Shown: positions 20,955-32,103 of the stretch, piece after piece
Position numbering within the stretch: the stretch's first letter is position 1
Layout of the letters: every line of letters begins with the position of its first letter
Source: Corylus avellana
Taxonomy: Eukaryota; Streptophyta; Magnoliopsida; Fagales; Betulaceae
Reading direction: 5' to 3'
NCBI RefSeq assembly: GCF_901000735.1
Contig: NC_081549.1
Span: 22,683,850 to 22,747,849, forward strand
Length of the DNA stretch: 64,000 nt
Position numbers and translations under genes: made by a program
Notes under the pieces: model-generated
The model's database searches: none
The model's input: only the letters and a program-made list of their open reading frames with translations
What the model was told of the DNA's origin: nothing

Positions 20955-22061
20955 ATGGGTAATTACAGGTTCAAGTTATCAGATATGATGCCCAATGCCT
21001 GGTTTTACAAGCTCAAGGAGATGGGCAGAGTCAGAAACCACAGCAACAGCAGCAGCAGCCCTCCCAAGAAGAAGAAAAAACAGCCAACATCAGCCTCAAC
21101 GCAGCCATCCAATTCCAAACCAAAGCAACCCCACCAATGTCATCCAAGAAAATCCTACTACTTCACAAGGGAGATTATCCCTTCCCCAAACCCACATCCC
21201 TCAGACAACCTTTCCCCTGACCCACCAAAAAAACCCTCCAAACAGAGACTCAAGAAAAGAACCGCAACCTCCTCTGTTTCTGCCGGTTTTAGCTGCCGAC
21301 CCACGTTTGACTCTGTCTGGACCAAATCAGATTCCCCACCAGACTACTCACCATCATCATCATCATCTTCTTCTTCTCCTTTGGATACCTCGCCGGAGCC
21401 TGAATTCCGGTCCGACCGTATTCTTGCCACTGAATCTTTTGATGGAATGCTTTGTGGCTGCAAAGCCAAGACCATTAATGCTGATGACATTGTTATCAAC
21501 GTGGATAACAAGTCTTTTCCTTTTAAGGTTGATAAGCTTGATGGGTTTGATTCCTTATCCGAGCTTGAACTTCCTCCTATTATAACCAAGCCCGCCATGG
21601 AAAAGAAACAAACAAAAGAACCAACAAAGTATAGGAGAAGCTCCGCTAAATTCGAAGAAACAAATTCTCGTGCGTCTCTATCAGTCAGAATTGCTGGGAG
21701 AGAGCAGAAGACTAGTCCTGTAAGGAGATTTTCCGTGAGTTCTCCGGGAGTCCGGCTAAGAATCAATTCCCCGAGAATTGCGAGCAGGAAGGCTCAGGGA
21801 CATGGTCGGAGAAGTGTGTCGTCAACTTCCCGGAGAAGCATCTCCGATAGCTTTGCGGTGGTGAAGTCGTCGTTTGATCCTCAGAGGGATTTCAGGGAGT
21901 CAATGGTGGAGATGATTGTGGAGAACAACATCAGGGCATCAAAAGACCTTGAAGACCTTCTTGCCTGTTACCTCTCTTTGAATTCTGATGAATACCATGA
22001 CCTCATTATCAAGGTGTTCAAGCAAATCTGGTTTAATCTTACTGACATTAAAGTGAAGTAA
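20955..22061 (+). CDS. OVATE family protein (OFP1-like transcriptional repressor)
   Basis: A single exon encodes 368 residues starting MGNYRFKLSDMMPNAWFYKL at ATG 20955. That N-terminus is characteristic of the OFP1-5 group, where it is linked to DNA binding. The C-terminal OVATE domain spans about residues 305-363 (FRESMVEMIVENN, DLEDLLACYLSLNSDEYHDLI, FKQIWFN). The middle is low complexity: Ser/Pro-rich with Lys runs, a nine-Ser tract near residues 134-142, and Arg/Ser-rich basic patches. OFPs repress growth genes, bind TALE homeodomain proteins and influence organ shape. A TATA-like TATTTATTTATT lies about 110 bp upstream; AATAAA follows the stop at about 22110. Intronless, as usual for the family. 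Confidence 0.93.
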   Translation: MGNYRFKLSDMMPNAWFYKLKEMGRVRNHSNSSSSPPKKKKKQPTSASTQPSNSKPKQPHQCHPRKSYYFTREIIPSPNPHPSDNLSPDPPKKPSKQRLKKRTATSSVSAGFSCRPTFDSVWTKSDSPPDYSPSSSSSSSSPLDTSPEPEFRSDRILATESFDGMLCGCKAKTINADDIVINVDNKSFPFKVDKLDGFDSLSELELPPIITKPAMEKKQTKEPTKYRRSSAKFEETNSRASLSVRIAGREQKTSPVRRFSVSSPGVRLRINSPRIASRKAQGHGRRSVSSTSRRSISDSFAVVKSSFDPQRDFRESMVEMIVENNIRASKDLEDLLACYLSLNSDEYHDLIIKVFKQIWFNLTDIKVK

Positions 22062-22200
22062 TCTGTGTGTTTAGTTAGTCATTTTGTTACTTATTTAGTA
22101 CATATTCAAATAAAACTTTTAGTTCTTAGTTGAGTATTTGATCAAATATTCTTACCAAGTTCTAATTTTCTTTTGCTTAGACCAATGAATTGCACATCAA

Positions 22201-22251
22201 ACTACTAATAATCTTAATTAAAAAAAAAAAAAAAAACTACTAATAATCTTA
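22201..22251 (+). mobile_element. tail-only retroposition scar (poly-A between direct repeats)
   Basis: A perfect 16-bp direct repeat, ACTACTAATAATCTTA, lies at 22201-22216 and 22236-22251. The 19 bases between are ATT followed by 16 A. It sits about 140 bp after the OVATE gene's stop codon, in its likely 3' flank. Confidence 0.65.
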
Positions 22252-22410
22252 TGGGAGTTGAATTCAATAACGTGAAGGTTATAGTTTAGCTTAAATTGAA
22301 CTCAAATAATTGGAACTTCTCCAAAACATGGGGATCTCTGTTCATCATAAATTGAGCTTAATTTATGATTGTAAAATTATTGCTATCAAAATAGTTACCA
22401 AGGTCTATGC

Positions 22411-22536
22411 GGGGATCTCCTATAATTATGGTCTGAATTGCTAGCTATTTGAGGGGATCTCCTATAATTACGGTCTGAATTGCTAGTTATTTGAGGGGAT
22501 CTCCTATAATTACGGTCTGAATTGCTAGCTATTTGA
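22411..22536 (+). repeat. three-copy 42-bp tandem repeat
   Basis: Units begin GGGGATCTCCTATAATTA at 22411, 22453 and 22495 and differ at only one or two positions. An open frame across them on the minus strand is a by-product of the 42-bp (multiple of 3) period, not evidence of a gene. Confidence 0.95.
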
Positions 22537-25255
22537 GTAGACAATAATTCATGAGAACCGTCAATGGTCAAGTTTACAAAAAAAATCATAATTTTACCCT
22601 TAGTAGCCTCACCCTACCCCTACCCCATTCCATCCCCACCAAATAGTTACCATGCTCTGTGAAAGAGGATGAAAAAGTAAATGGCGGGTCACTTTTGAAG
22701 ATATGGGGTTCCTTTATTTTACGCATATATTTCAGCAACTAAATTTCGCCCTTTATGGAGGGCTTGCCTTGTTTTTTGCTTTGCTGTTTTAGCTCTCTGC
22801 CTTGTTCCTAGAAAAAATACAAAAGAACAAAAGAAGATACTCTTTCAGGACAAGATTCAGTTTTAGTTGCAGAAATATAGAGAGGTCTCCGGGTAGTATG
22901 TTCAGCTTTCTGTTCTCTCCATCACTGGCCACAGTCCCACTCTTACACAGAGAGAGAGAGAGAGAGAGGAAAAGCTGTAAATTCAAAATCGTTAAAGGTG
23001 AAAATTTTTGAATCTCTCTCTGCAAGTAGTGTGAAACGGCAAAAGCCTTTCACTGTTGAAAGGTGGTTTCAAAATTTATATAATTCTGCCTAAAGTTGAA
23101 ATTTCATATTAAAGTTACTTCGAACATCTCAAAAGCAGCAATACAAACTTCCAAAGCTCCACAATGTGTACTAAAAGCATGACGACTCCTTTGCTTTGCT
23201 CATCTTTACCCCCTATTTCAGTCATTCGAAAAAAACAAACAAACAAAAAGAAAATAATTTAAAACAAGATCTAATCAACCGGTGTGATATGAGTTTGAGA
23301 AATTGACGTAAACAATAACACTTTTCTCTTTTATATATATATATATAAGCATTAATAAATGGAGCAATGTGGCCATACTCTACGATGTGGCCTTCAAATG
23401 TGGACATACTCTACGAACAATGTGGCCATACTCTACTATGTGGCCTTCAATATCATTTCTACCCTATGTAAGAAAAAGTAAAAGTCATAGTCATTGATTG
23501 CCTTAAATTATGTGGAAATAACAGTTTTATCAAATCCTTGACAAGAAAACACTGAGGATAGTGTCGTCGCTTTGCGGGACAAGGAGGTGTGCAAGCTTGG
23601 CACACCTACCAAATAAAATGAAAACTTTTGCATTATCTTAACTCAATGAAGCTTATTCTAAATGCTCCCTAACTTTGCGCTTGATTTTCATTGACTTTGT
23701 ATTACCATATTATAATTACACGTTAAGTTTTTTAGATTTGGCAATAAAGTCTTCAAAATATACGGTTTACTTGCTCTTTTGATCAAATAATTCAATTTAA
23801 TTGTCGTTAACATCATAGTGTTTGCTCTTAAAACTAAGCTTATTGGAATTGATTAAAAGAACTGATTATTCTGATATTTGTTTGGGAGACCATAAATTAT
23901 AATATATACTTTGTTTCTTTTGTCTTCCTCCCTCGCAACGACTTCAAACTTACGGTACCCCAATCCCAAGAACAAGGCGTGTTATATGGGTAGTGTATAA
24001 AACAAATCTCACGGCCCAATTACAAAGAATTAAGAGGTAATTAATGAGAGACAACTTTGTGACCTAATTAAATTGAGTGTTTGAGATTTTTACCAATTGA
24101 GCTCGGAAAGGAATGAGTAAAGGGTTCGGGAATTGAGTAAGCTCGGAATCGGACTTTGCAACGCCAGCTACTAAAATATTTACATTTACTTGTCAGTTGT
24201 CGTGTTATGTTGCGCGGGCCTCAGGTAGACTACCATCTTGTATGACCTAGCGTAACCGTTCATGTAACATTTATCATGTCAGTTAATAAAAGTTAACATT
24301 TTCCAATTAAATTTCATAATTTTTACAATGAATAGTCTTTCATGAGTTCACAAGTTGACATGTAAGTGGCCACCATGCCTTTGCTTTAGTGCATTTCTAT
24401 ATATAACACGGAGAAGGGGAAGAATTTTGTTGTATCCTCAACTTGACAATAATCAACGGCAAAGCACAATTAAAACAGAAAAAACTTTTGGTCTTCTCAA
24501 TGTTCTTGCTCCAATCAGGGTCAACCAAAACAAAGAACACACATTCAAACAAGCAAACAAACAAACAATGAAGCTGCTTTCAGGAAGGAACGTGAACAAC
24601 ATACCCGGAGGGAAATGGATTTAAGTATTGCAATAATGGGTTAGCTTTTCGTTTTCTAGTGTGTTATATAGATAGACTTCAAGTCTTTTACCCCAATTAT
24701 TGTTGGTATGGTCTAGAACAAGAAAATAACAATTTAATATGATTTGTTTTTTGTACGTATTCCAATCTCTGTTTTTCAACCAAAACAATACCACTTTGCT
24801 TACCAGGAACCGCTTAACAAATATGCAACAAGTGTTTGTATACGTTTCTTTCTAAATCAGCACCTTCTGTTTTGTTTTGTTTTTAAGAAAAAATGAATAT
24901 CACTTAATAATTTTATTACACAAGAGTTTTATTACACATTCTTTTTAAATTCACTTAATAATTTTTATAAGTATTTTATGAAAATGAATATCACACCGAT
25001 TGCCCAACAATTCACATTTTAGTAGATAATATGATAAGTGTTACGTCAACTATCACTTTTTTTTATATTTTAGTGGCTAATGCTTCAAGTGTCACATGAA
25101 TTACAACGTCAATTTGTAAAAATAAATTTTAAAAAAATAGTGAACATTTTTATCTTTAATAGAGGGACAAAAGACATCACAATTTTTTTCATAATTTGAA
25201 AGGGACATTGAGAAACACTACAAATTGCGCCCATAAAAAACTTATAATAAAAAAG

Positions 25256-25309
25256 ATAATACCTTGATAGTTTTTTTATTTATTTTTTTAGAATAATACC
25301 TTGATAGTT
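25256..25309 (-). mobile_element. tail-only retroposition scar (T-rich between direct repeats)
   Basis: A perfect 17-bp direct repeat, ATAATACCTTGATAGTT, lies at 25256-25272 and 25293-25309. The 20 bases between are nearly all T with two A interruptions and end AGA. On the minus strand this is TCT plus an A-rich tail. It has the same architecture as 5951-6004. Confidence 0.6.
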
Positions 25310-26757
25310 GATGGCAAGGGATTAAATACATATTCTAAACCACCGATATTCATTACCCACGTCAGAGAGGACCCACCCTTTTGATTGGCAAGAATAGATG
25401 CTGGCGTGGCGAAATATGCTTTGTCTGGTTGATATTTCCCACTTGACCCCAACACAGAAGCAACACGTGGCAAAATCGTAACAAGGAATCAAAGGACGTC
25501 AAAGAAAAAAAGAAAAGGACAATCCAGGATAAATTTTGCAGGTTTTTGTCGGCGAGCCGCAAGGAGAGACTAACTTACTAAGTCAAGAAACACCGAACAC
25601 TACCTGAGAAGCGTCCATGACAACAAAACAAAAATCCGAAGACTCTGGTTTTTGCTTCGTCGCCATTGTCATCTGTCACCCCAGAGCTATCTCTGAGCCT
25701 GATAATGTTTTATGGTTTTTGGGTAAATAATAATATGATGAGACTGGTGAGCGCCAAGGGGGCATGCATGCATGTGGGCTGTGGCTGTGGCTGTGGCTGG
25801 GGTTAGCCGGCTAGGTAAACCATTATACCCCATCAGCTACCTTTCAATTATTGCTCAACATGCGTTTTGCTAGATCTTCCACGTGTTTAACCAGGACCCT
25901 ATGCTTGTTATAACTGGTTGCACGCCCACAACATTTGACGTGTTGCAATCAAACTATGCTTATTGCATTTTTGTTGAACCAATCTTTGGACGACCGACGA
26001 CCGATTACTTGCAAAATAAGAAATTATTTTAGTCGGTTTTTGTGGGGATTTTAAATGTTGTGATGTTTAAGTCATTAAGATTTGTGAAATAATAACTAAA
26101 TAGAGAGATTTTGAACATATACTAAATTGGATTAAGATCTTTGAATGGGAGAGGACTAAGAGGAGCCCGACAAATTCTACTAAATATGGTTCTTTTGATA
26201 CTCGCCACATGTTGAGTTTAGACTATTCAATTATTTTTCATGTAGCGAATTCATTGAGGTAAATCTATTGATAATTTACTGAACCAACATATTTCATTCT
26301 CTCGAGATAGAAAATACAATTATAATATGTAAATATATCGACAATAAGGAGAATACACAGAAAAAATTCAATTTGCTAGTGGGATGTACATGGTATAATT
26401 GTAGAGGCGACAACTTGGATTTACGAGTCGGGTTCTTATAAAGAATGTTTGGTTTAATAATTTGTTTAATAAACAAATAGTATTAAGTTAAAATAAATGC
26501 GACCAGTTTAAAAGTTCACTTTTAACTTAATTTTACTAGTGGTAATAAATTGAGAACATTAATTAAGAATAATGAAAATCTTTTGGTTGCGTGTTGGCCA
26601 TCTCAAAATCATAGAAGATCACAAGAAATTTGAGCAAAAAATAACCCATGCCAGGAGGTGAAAGGTTTCTCTTGATGTGGTAAGCTAGTGCACGTGTGGG
26701 AGACAAAAATCTAAAGGAAATCTTGATTTTGGACGTGTCATTGTATACGGGCGGAGT

Positions 26758-26776
26758 GGGGTGGGGTGGGGTGGGG
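26758..26776 (+). other. perfect G-quadruplex motif
   Basis: Four runs of GGGG separated by single T residues on the plus strand. This meets the strictest sequence definition of a parallel G-quadruplex with one-base loops, among the most stable kind. It is not near a recognised gene start. Confidence 0.85.
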
Positions 26777-28292
26777 CTAGTTTAGTAATGCGGCGACTCA
26801 TGGTGCGCTTGTCTTTTTCTCCTTCTTGCTTTCCTCCCCGCTTACCCACAAAAGAAAACAACACGGAAATGAATCTACAAACCAGACAAGCCGATGCGAC
26901 AATGCGTCGGTGACGGTGGTTGGTTCCTCCAATAACCACTTCAAGATTTCCACTTTGTTTTCTTTCTTCTTCCTCAGCCAAAAGATTTCCACTTAACCTA
27001 TCAACTGTGTCGTCACATATTTCTCTGTTTCAAATCCTGCCGTGTTCAGAGCATTAATTAGATAGGCCCCAATCAAATTCTGCCACTTAATAATTAATGG
27101 TAGACTTTTTTGCAAGATTGTGGTTTTGTAATAGTTGCACAATGGTGGTTCTAGAGTCGGACCGGCGGCCAGCCAATTCTAGTGCGGTCCGTGCCGTTTA
27201 TCGCGGCTTAGCTCCACCCACTCCTGACAGACCCAAACCAGCTATTTAATTATTATTTTTTTAATTAATAAATCCAATAATTGGTAATAATTAAACACGA
27301 GGTAATAATGCAACAGATGTATCTGCCAGGATCCTGATGGGAGAGACCTTTTGTTGTACCCGTGATACAAGGTACTTGATCGATGACAGTGTACATTTGA
27401 AATCTCATCCAAGTGTGAAAAATCTATCAAGGGTTTATCATTAGATTCACGTGGGGCCTCATCTACGACATCTCAACCGAAAAAAATCATATCTGTCTTC
27501 TAAAACAAGCAGTGAAGAAACTGCCAGGGTTGAAATATCATAAGCAATCAGATTCACTGATCTTCAAACGGATTGAGGTCGATCACCATAATTTTTCTTT
27601 TCAGATCCTAAAATATGAATGACTTTTTATAAATTTTGTTTGTCTGAATTAGTTTATTACCCGCAATTTGAATATAGAAAACTGTCGGAAATCTGAATTT
27701 CAATCCCAACCTAACCTATAGAAAAAAACTAAAAAAACCACCAACCTACCTAACGATGAATCAAATTTAATTACAACCAACCTGCCTTTTGTTTTTTTTT
27801 TCTTGTCGTATGCTCGCCTGATTTCTTCCATCTATGGTTGAAGCAATTTTTTCAGTCTCTTTTACAGGGGTAGAAAATTGTAGGAGAGAATCTAAAATCT
27901 TTTGCAACACTCTGGGGAAGTAGCTAGAAACCTAAATTCACCACCTACGATGGGACCCTGTGCATTATCATCTACCCAACCAGAAAGAGAGAGTTAATCA
28001 CAGATTTGATTCCACCACAAATATAATATTAGCAGGCACACACTTCTTTTTCTCTCTTGTATTGGGAAAAGAAATTTGCATGATTTGGAGGAACAGTTTT
28101 CATGAAATAATATTTGCAATTCACCCCACAAGACCACAATAATACAACAGTGAAGACATTTTTTGTTATTCTTTATCAAGCAGCAAGACAAACTTTGTAT
28201 ATAATATAACCAAGAGAATTATCTAAAAGACGAAAAAGAAAACTTCTCGAACACTAATCATATCAAAACATATGTACTTGTGTTTGTGTAAA

Positions 28293-30279
28293 TCATGACA
28301 ATGCATAGACAAAAACTTTGTATAGAAGTATAATGATGAGTGCAAATAGGATCTGGTCAGCTATGGAAATTGTCTTACAGTTTTTGTCAAAACTGTGATA
28401 TGTACTTGAAGACGAATACTTGAGCTCTACACAGTAAGGGGCTGGGATTCCTTGGATATCTGGTGCAATGATCATTTCCCCTGAGACACTTTTGAATTCT
28501 CCCAGGCTCCATTCCTATTGTCACAAAGTTGAAAGTTTGGTTAAAACTGTTCTCTCACACTGGCCTTTGTGAAGTTTGAAATGGAAAAATTGGGCTTAAT
28601 TTGGTGCATCTAAAATATGGACTTTTTTTGAGCCTCTAGGTCACACTGAGGAAAGCCCATCCCAGTTGTTGCAAACAATAACTTTTTTGGGCCAACATTT
28701 TCATTACATTGACATTTGACACTAATTTAGGCCCGACAATTTTGATAATACCCACAAACACAACACGAAGCGTTCAAGAAATTAGTAGATTAAAATTTAG
28801 GCGTTTGATCAATTTAATTAAATGGATTGTGTTAATGTTGCCTTATATAGTCTTATACTTATAATTCGACACAATTTGAACCCGACAAACAACGTTCAAG
28901 GTTGACAATTCTTGTCACGACCTGCAAACTCAACATGAATCAAATATTAAATTAACAGGTTAAGAGTAATGGGTTTAATTCGTTTAATTAAATAGGTTGA
29001 ATTGATATATATAAACTAAACTAATATTTAGACCTAATTCAGCCTGAGACGCGAACATATATAAATTACCTGCCTAAACACTATATATAACAGCCAAAAC
29101 GGATACAAGTTTTATGAATAACCAATTTAAAAAGACGACCAATATATAAAACAAAGTTACCTCTAGCTGTTTTCCGACAGTCACAACAATTGTGTCTGGG
29201 CCTAGTTCAAAAGACAAAGGACCTCGCTTCGATTGAACATGAAATTGAGAATGCTGGGAGGGAAGGTGGAGGGTTAGAGCATCACCATATTCGTTTTTCT
29301 CATTTGACAAAACTGAATTTTTCTCCATGAGGAGAGTATTGTGATCGTATCTGTGCAAGGCAAGAACAGTCTCCTTCTCTTGGATTCCATCACAATGTTT
29401 CTTACCCGCATTTTCCATGAAAATTTCAATCGACTCTTTCGCTACTGCATCAAGTTTACCTGCTACTTTCTCCATAATTTGCCTGCAAATAATTAGAAAT
29501 TGACGTGACAGTTCATATATTCATAGTATTAGATTTAGTCAAAGGCCTGGAGCTGTTGGAGATGCATGGTTAGAATTTAATGTTAGTGTATTTAACAAAG
29601 TATATAATATCAAATTTTTTTAATAATGTTCTAACATATTTATTACGTCACATTATCTACGTATTTAGATTCCAACAAGTGATCCATCATCCATCCATGT
29701 TTATGTGATTTGAAAATTTCAGGCCCAAACTTCAACAAGTTGGGCCTTGGAGTAGTTAGGCCCAACTTAACAAATTATGGTAACCGATATATTACGTGTA
29801 ATTCAAAAGTTGCGAGTCTACCTGAAGTTCCGATACCTTTCGGTTTCTGACCCGATAAACTTTGGCGCCGATTCTAATCTCTCGTTACGAGAACGAGCCC
29901 ACACAATCTCCTCCCGATTCCCGTTACGCTTCACCAAATTCAGAGCCTCCGGATTCCGGAAGACCGGCTCGGCTTCTTCCACCAAATACCCTAACTCCTC
30001 GCTCGAAATCCCGTGGCCGCTGATCCGAAACACGCCGTACTGCCTGGCCGATTGGAGGAGCCGATCAACAGAGTCGCGGCCTCGGGACGCGAGCGATCGG
30101 AGATCGACGTCGGACGGAATCGGGTGACGTGTGGTTGCCGGCAATGCGAGGTTCGGAGGTCGCAGCGAGTGCTCGAGGTACTCGGTGAAGATCTGGTTGG
30201 CCGCGGAGCGCGATCCGGTGGCGGTGGGGATCGGAGACGGAGGTGGGTCTAACGTGTCCGTCGTGCGCATAGTAGCCAT
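28293..30279 (-). CDS. 2-oxoglutarate/Fe(II) oxygenase-fold protein lacking the iron-binding residues
   Basis: Three exons by my reading: 30279-29822, 29482-29161 and 28514-28293, all with GT-AG introns and joining in frame to 333 residues. The N-terminal part resembles the DIOX_N region of plant 2OG oxygenases (SARQYGVFRISGHGISSEEL, residues about 67-86). The C-terminal part follows the double-stranded beta-helix pattern (GDALTLHLPSQHSQFHV, GPDTIVVTVGKQLE, EWSLGEFKSVSGEMI). The usual HxD, the distal His (HRV) and the RxS that bind iron and 2OG are all absent: SGEMI stands where K-S-V-x-HRV is expected. The last ~20 residues are hydrophobic (QILFALIIILLYKVFVYALS), suggesting a tail anchor. 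Likely a pseudoenzyme. The first intron is short; the second carries repeat R. Confidence 0.8.
28740..29060 (+). repeat. dispersed repeat family R, two units, inside an intron
   Basis: Two head-to-tail diverged units with the same order of motifs as 7060-7345 (TTTAATTAAATGGATTG, TATAGTCTTATACTTAT, CGACACAATTTGAACCCGAC). It lies entirely within intron 2 of the oxygenase-like gene (28515-29160) and makes up about half of it. Confidence 0.6.
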
Positions 30280-30520
30280 GGCAGCGCACGTTTATAAGTG
30301 TTGGAAACTGAGAAGGAAAAGATTAAGGAAGAGGAGGATAAAGCGAGAAAGAGGTGGTGAGGTTATAAAAGGAACTTTTTATTTTTGGTTCGCTGTCGAA
30401 ATGAAAATGCAGGGCAGGGAGGGGGACCGAGTGGTGGTAGTCGTAAATCGTAATGCACGTTAGGCGTAGTACGCAGGTCTACGTTGTTAGTGTATGAATG
30501 TGGTTGATGATGAAATCTTG

Positions 30521-30528
30521 TTATATAA
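30521..30528 (-). promoter_or_regulatory. possible TATA box of the oxygenase-like gene
   Basis: On the minus strand this reads TATATAA, about 240 bp before the ATG at 30279. Position and sequence suit a core promoter, but plant promoters are AT-rich and such matches are common. Confidence 0.3.
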
Positions 30529-30614
30529 GGTTTAATCTATGAGGCCTCTTTCTCTCTACTTGGCTAGCTTCAAGAAGTTTCTCAAATACTGACATATTAG
30601 GTTATCTTCGTAGG

Positions 30615-31690
30615 GGGGGTAGCAATTTGTTTTTGTGTCAGGCTCGAATTATGTCGAGATATGGGTTTGTGTCGGGTTTACGGGTTATATAAAAAAGGGT
30701 TAAATACTCCAAATCTCCCTGGGGTTTCTCAACTTTTTTTTTTTTTCTTGGAGTTTCATTTTTATCACAGGAGGCCCATGTAATTTTGATAATATACCAA
30801 ATTAGTCCTCCATCAGTTGACTTAACGGAATTTCACATGGACCAATCACATGTTGACACGTGGTACTTAAAAAAAAATGTATTTTCTAAAAAAAAAAAGA
30901 AAAAAGAAAAAGAAAAAAGATTGGGGGTGGCCGAAAACAAGATCTAATCGGGTATCGCAGCCACCCCTCATTGACTTTGGGGTATCGAAAGCCACCCCTT
31001 GAGCCAGCAAGGGCCGTAAACCACCTCTGCTAAGTACCCAAGTGGCTCTGACCATTCATGAGCCTGGCACAAACCACCCCCAACCACCATTGAGGGTGGT
31101 TTCGGCCACCCCCAAGGCTCTATGGGGGTGGCCAAGCCACTCCCAGTGGGTACTGGAGGTTGTTCTCGGCCACCCCCTTAGTGCCCAGGGGGTGGCTCGG
31201 CCATCCCCATCCGGCCAGATGGCCACCCCCATGGCCAAAGGGGGTGGCTCGGCCACCCCCAATATTTTTTATTTTTTTTAGAAAATACTTTTTCTTCTAA
31301 TTTTTTTTTAAAAAATTAAATAGGTGCCACGTGTCAACATGTGATTGGTCCACATGGAATTCCGTTAAATCAATTGACGTAGGACTAACTTGGTCTATTA
31401 TCAAAACCACATGGACCTCCTGTGATAAAAATGAAAGCCCATAGAAGAAAAAATAAAGTTGTGAAACCCAAGGGACTAATTTAGTATTTAACCCTATAAA
31501 AAATTATTTGTCATTATGTCGTATGTCGAGTTCAGATCGTATCGAAGCATGTGTATAAGATTTTTTAGGTCAACCATAATCTGACTCATTTAATTAAACG
31601 AGTTAGACTCCTCAACCCTAACTCTTTAATTTCGTATTGGGTTCGTATCAAATTCGTCAATCGCGTCAAAAATTGCTAAGCTTATCAAAA
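30615..31690 (-). repeat. repeat R copy interrupted by a foldback transposon
   Basis: The left part (about 30615-30696) and the right part (31495-31690) together resemble repeat R in inverted orientation (CTCATTTAATTAAACGAG, AACCCTAACTCTTTAATTTCG). The sequence between is the transposon at 30697-31494. This gives the order of events: repeat first, transposon second. Confidence 0.55.
30688..31503. mobile_element. Mutator-like foldback element, 798 bp, 9-bp target duplication
   Basis: TATAAAAAA occurs at 30688-30696 and 31495-31503. The element begins GGGTTAAATACT and ends with its complement AGTATTTAACCC. The arms are about 190 bp (left TGGACCAATCACATGTTGAC against right complement of TCAACATGTGATTGGTCCA). 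The interior is a GC-rich patchwork of GGCCACCCC/GGGGTGGCC phrases, itself partly self-complementary. Open frames across it (for example 30867-31055, 31042-31281) are by-products of that pattern. Non-autonomous: no transposase. The 9-bp duplication points to the Mutator superfamily. Confidence 0.85.
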
Positions 31691-32103
31691 ACACTCATTT
31701 CTATTCCCTTAACAAGTGGGTTTTAAGGGGCCCTAAGGAGATTAGGTTTACAGGTTTATCTACATGGAGATGCTGTTAAATGAACAATTTGATTTGGGCT
31801 TCAATCGAAACCTTATTGGGGTTGTGGACCTAAAATCGATCAACATGAAAGCTCACGAGGGTATCTACCAAGAAGTTTAATTTTTTTTTTTTGTTTTTGT
31901 TTGGCTAAAAGATGTTTAATTCTTGTTCAAGGACCAAACCAAAGCTTTTTAAACAATTCATATGTCACATTCGTTCCAAAATAAGAAGCACACTGTTGAA
32001 GTCCACAATATGTACATACAAAGCATTCATTCATGCTTTAAAAACACACCAAAAGGAAAGCGAGAGTCTGAGACTCAAAAAGTCAAACATGATCATCATC
32101 AGC
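31691..32103. other. intergenic, 3' flank of the WNK gene
   Basis: No gene. A T-rich run at about 31880-31900 lies between two short GTTTAATT repeats (8 bp) and may be a further, poorly supported tail-only insertion. The stretch just above 32000 is probably WNK 3' UTR. Confidence 0.35.

Larger units (their letters stand above)
22537..28292. other. gene-poor intergenic region
   Basis: No gene recognised in 5.7 kb. Contents: a (GA)n tract at about 22947-22970; a 53-bp-spaced repeat of an ATGTGGCC.TACTCTAC phrase at 23365-23450; a tail-only insertion at 25256-25309; a GTGGCT triplication near 25783; and a G-quadruplex motif at 26758-26776. The minus-strand frame 26685-26981 begins with an acidic MAEEEERK but has no domain and lies across the G-run. 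I do not call it. Confidence 0.5.

Noticed and set aside
20995..21585. 196-residue Pro/His/Leu-rich frame overlapping the OVATE gene
   Set aside because: Out-of-frame shadow of the low-complexity part of the OFP coding sequence.
22395..22589. Repeat protein with SNSDRNYRRSPQI units
   Set aside because: The frame arises only from the 42-bp tandem repeat; no start context, no homologue known to me.
26685..26981. Minus-strand frame MAEEEERKQ, 98 residues
   Set aside because: No family resemblance, crosses a simple G-run, and shows no conserved block; not enough to call a gene.
31042..31281. Plus- and minus-strand frames with Gly-Trp/His-Pro repeats
   Set aside because: Products of the GGGGTGGCC-type phrases of the foldback transposon core.
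31877..31921. Another tail-only insertion near 31.9 kb
   Set aside because: The flanking match GTTTAATT is only 8 bp in AT-rich DNA, within chance expectation.
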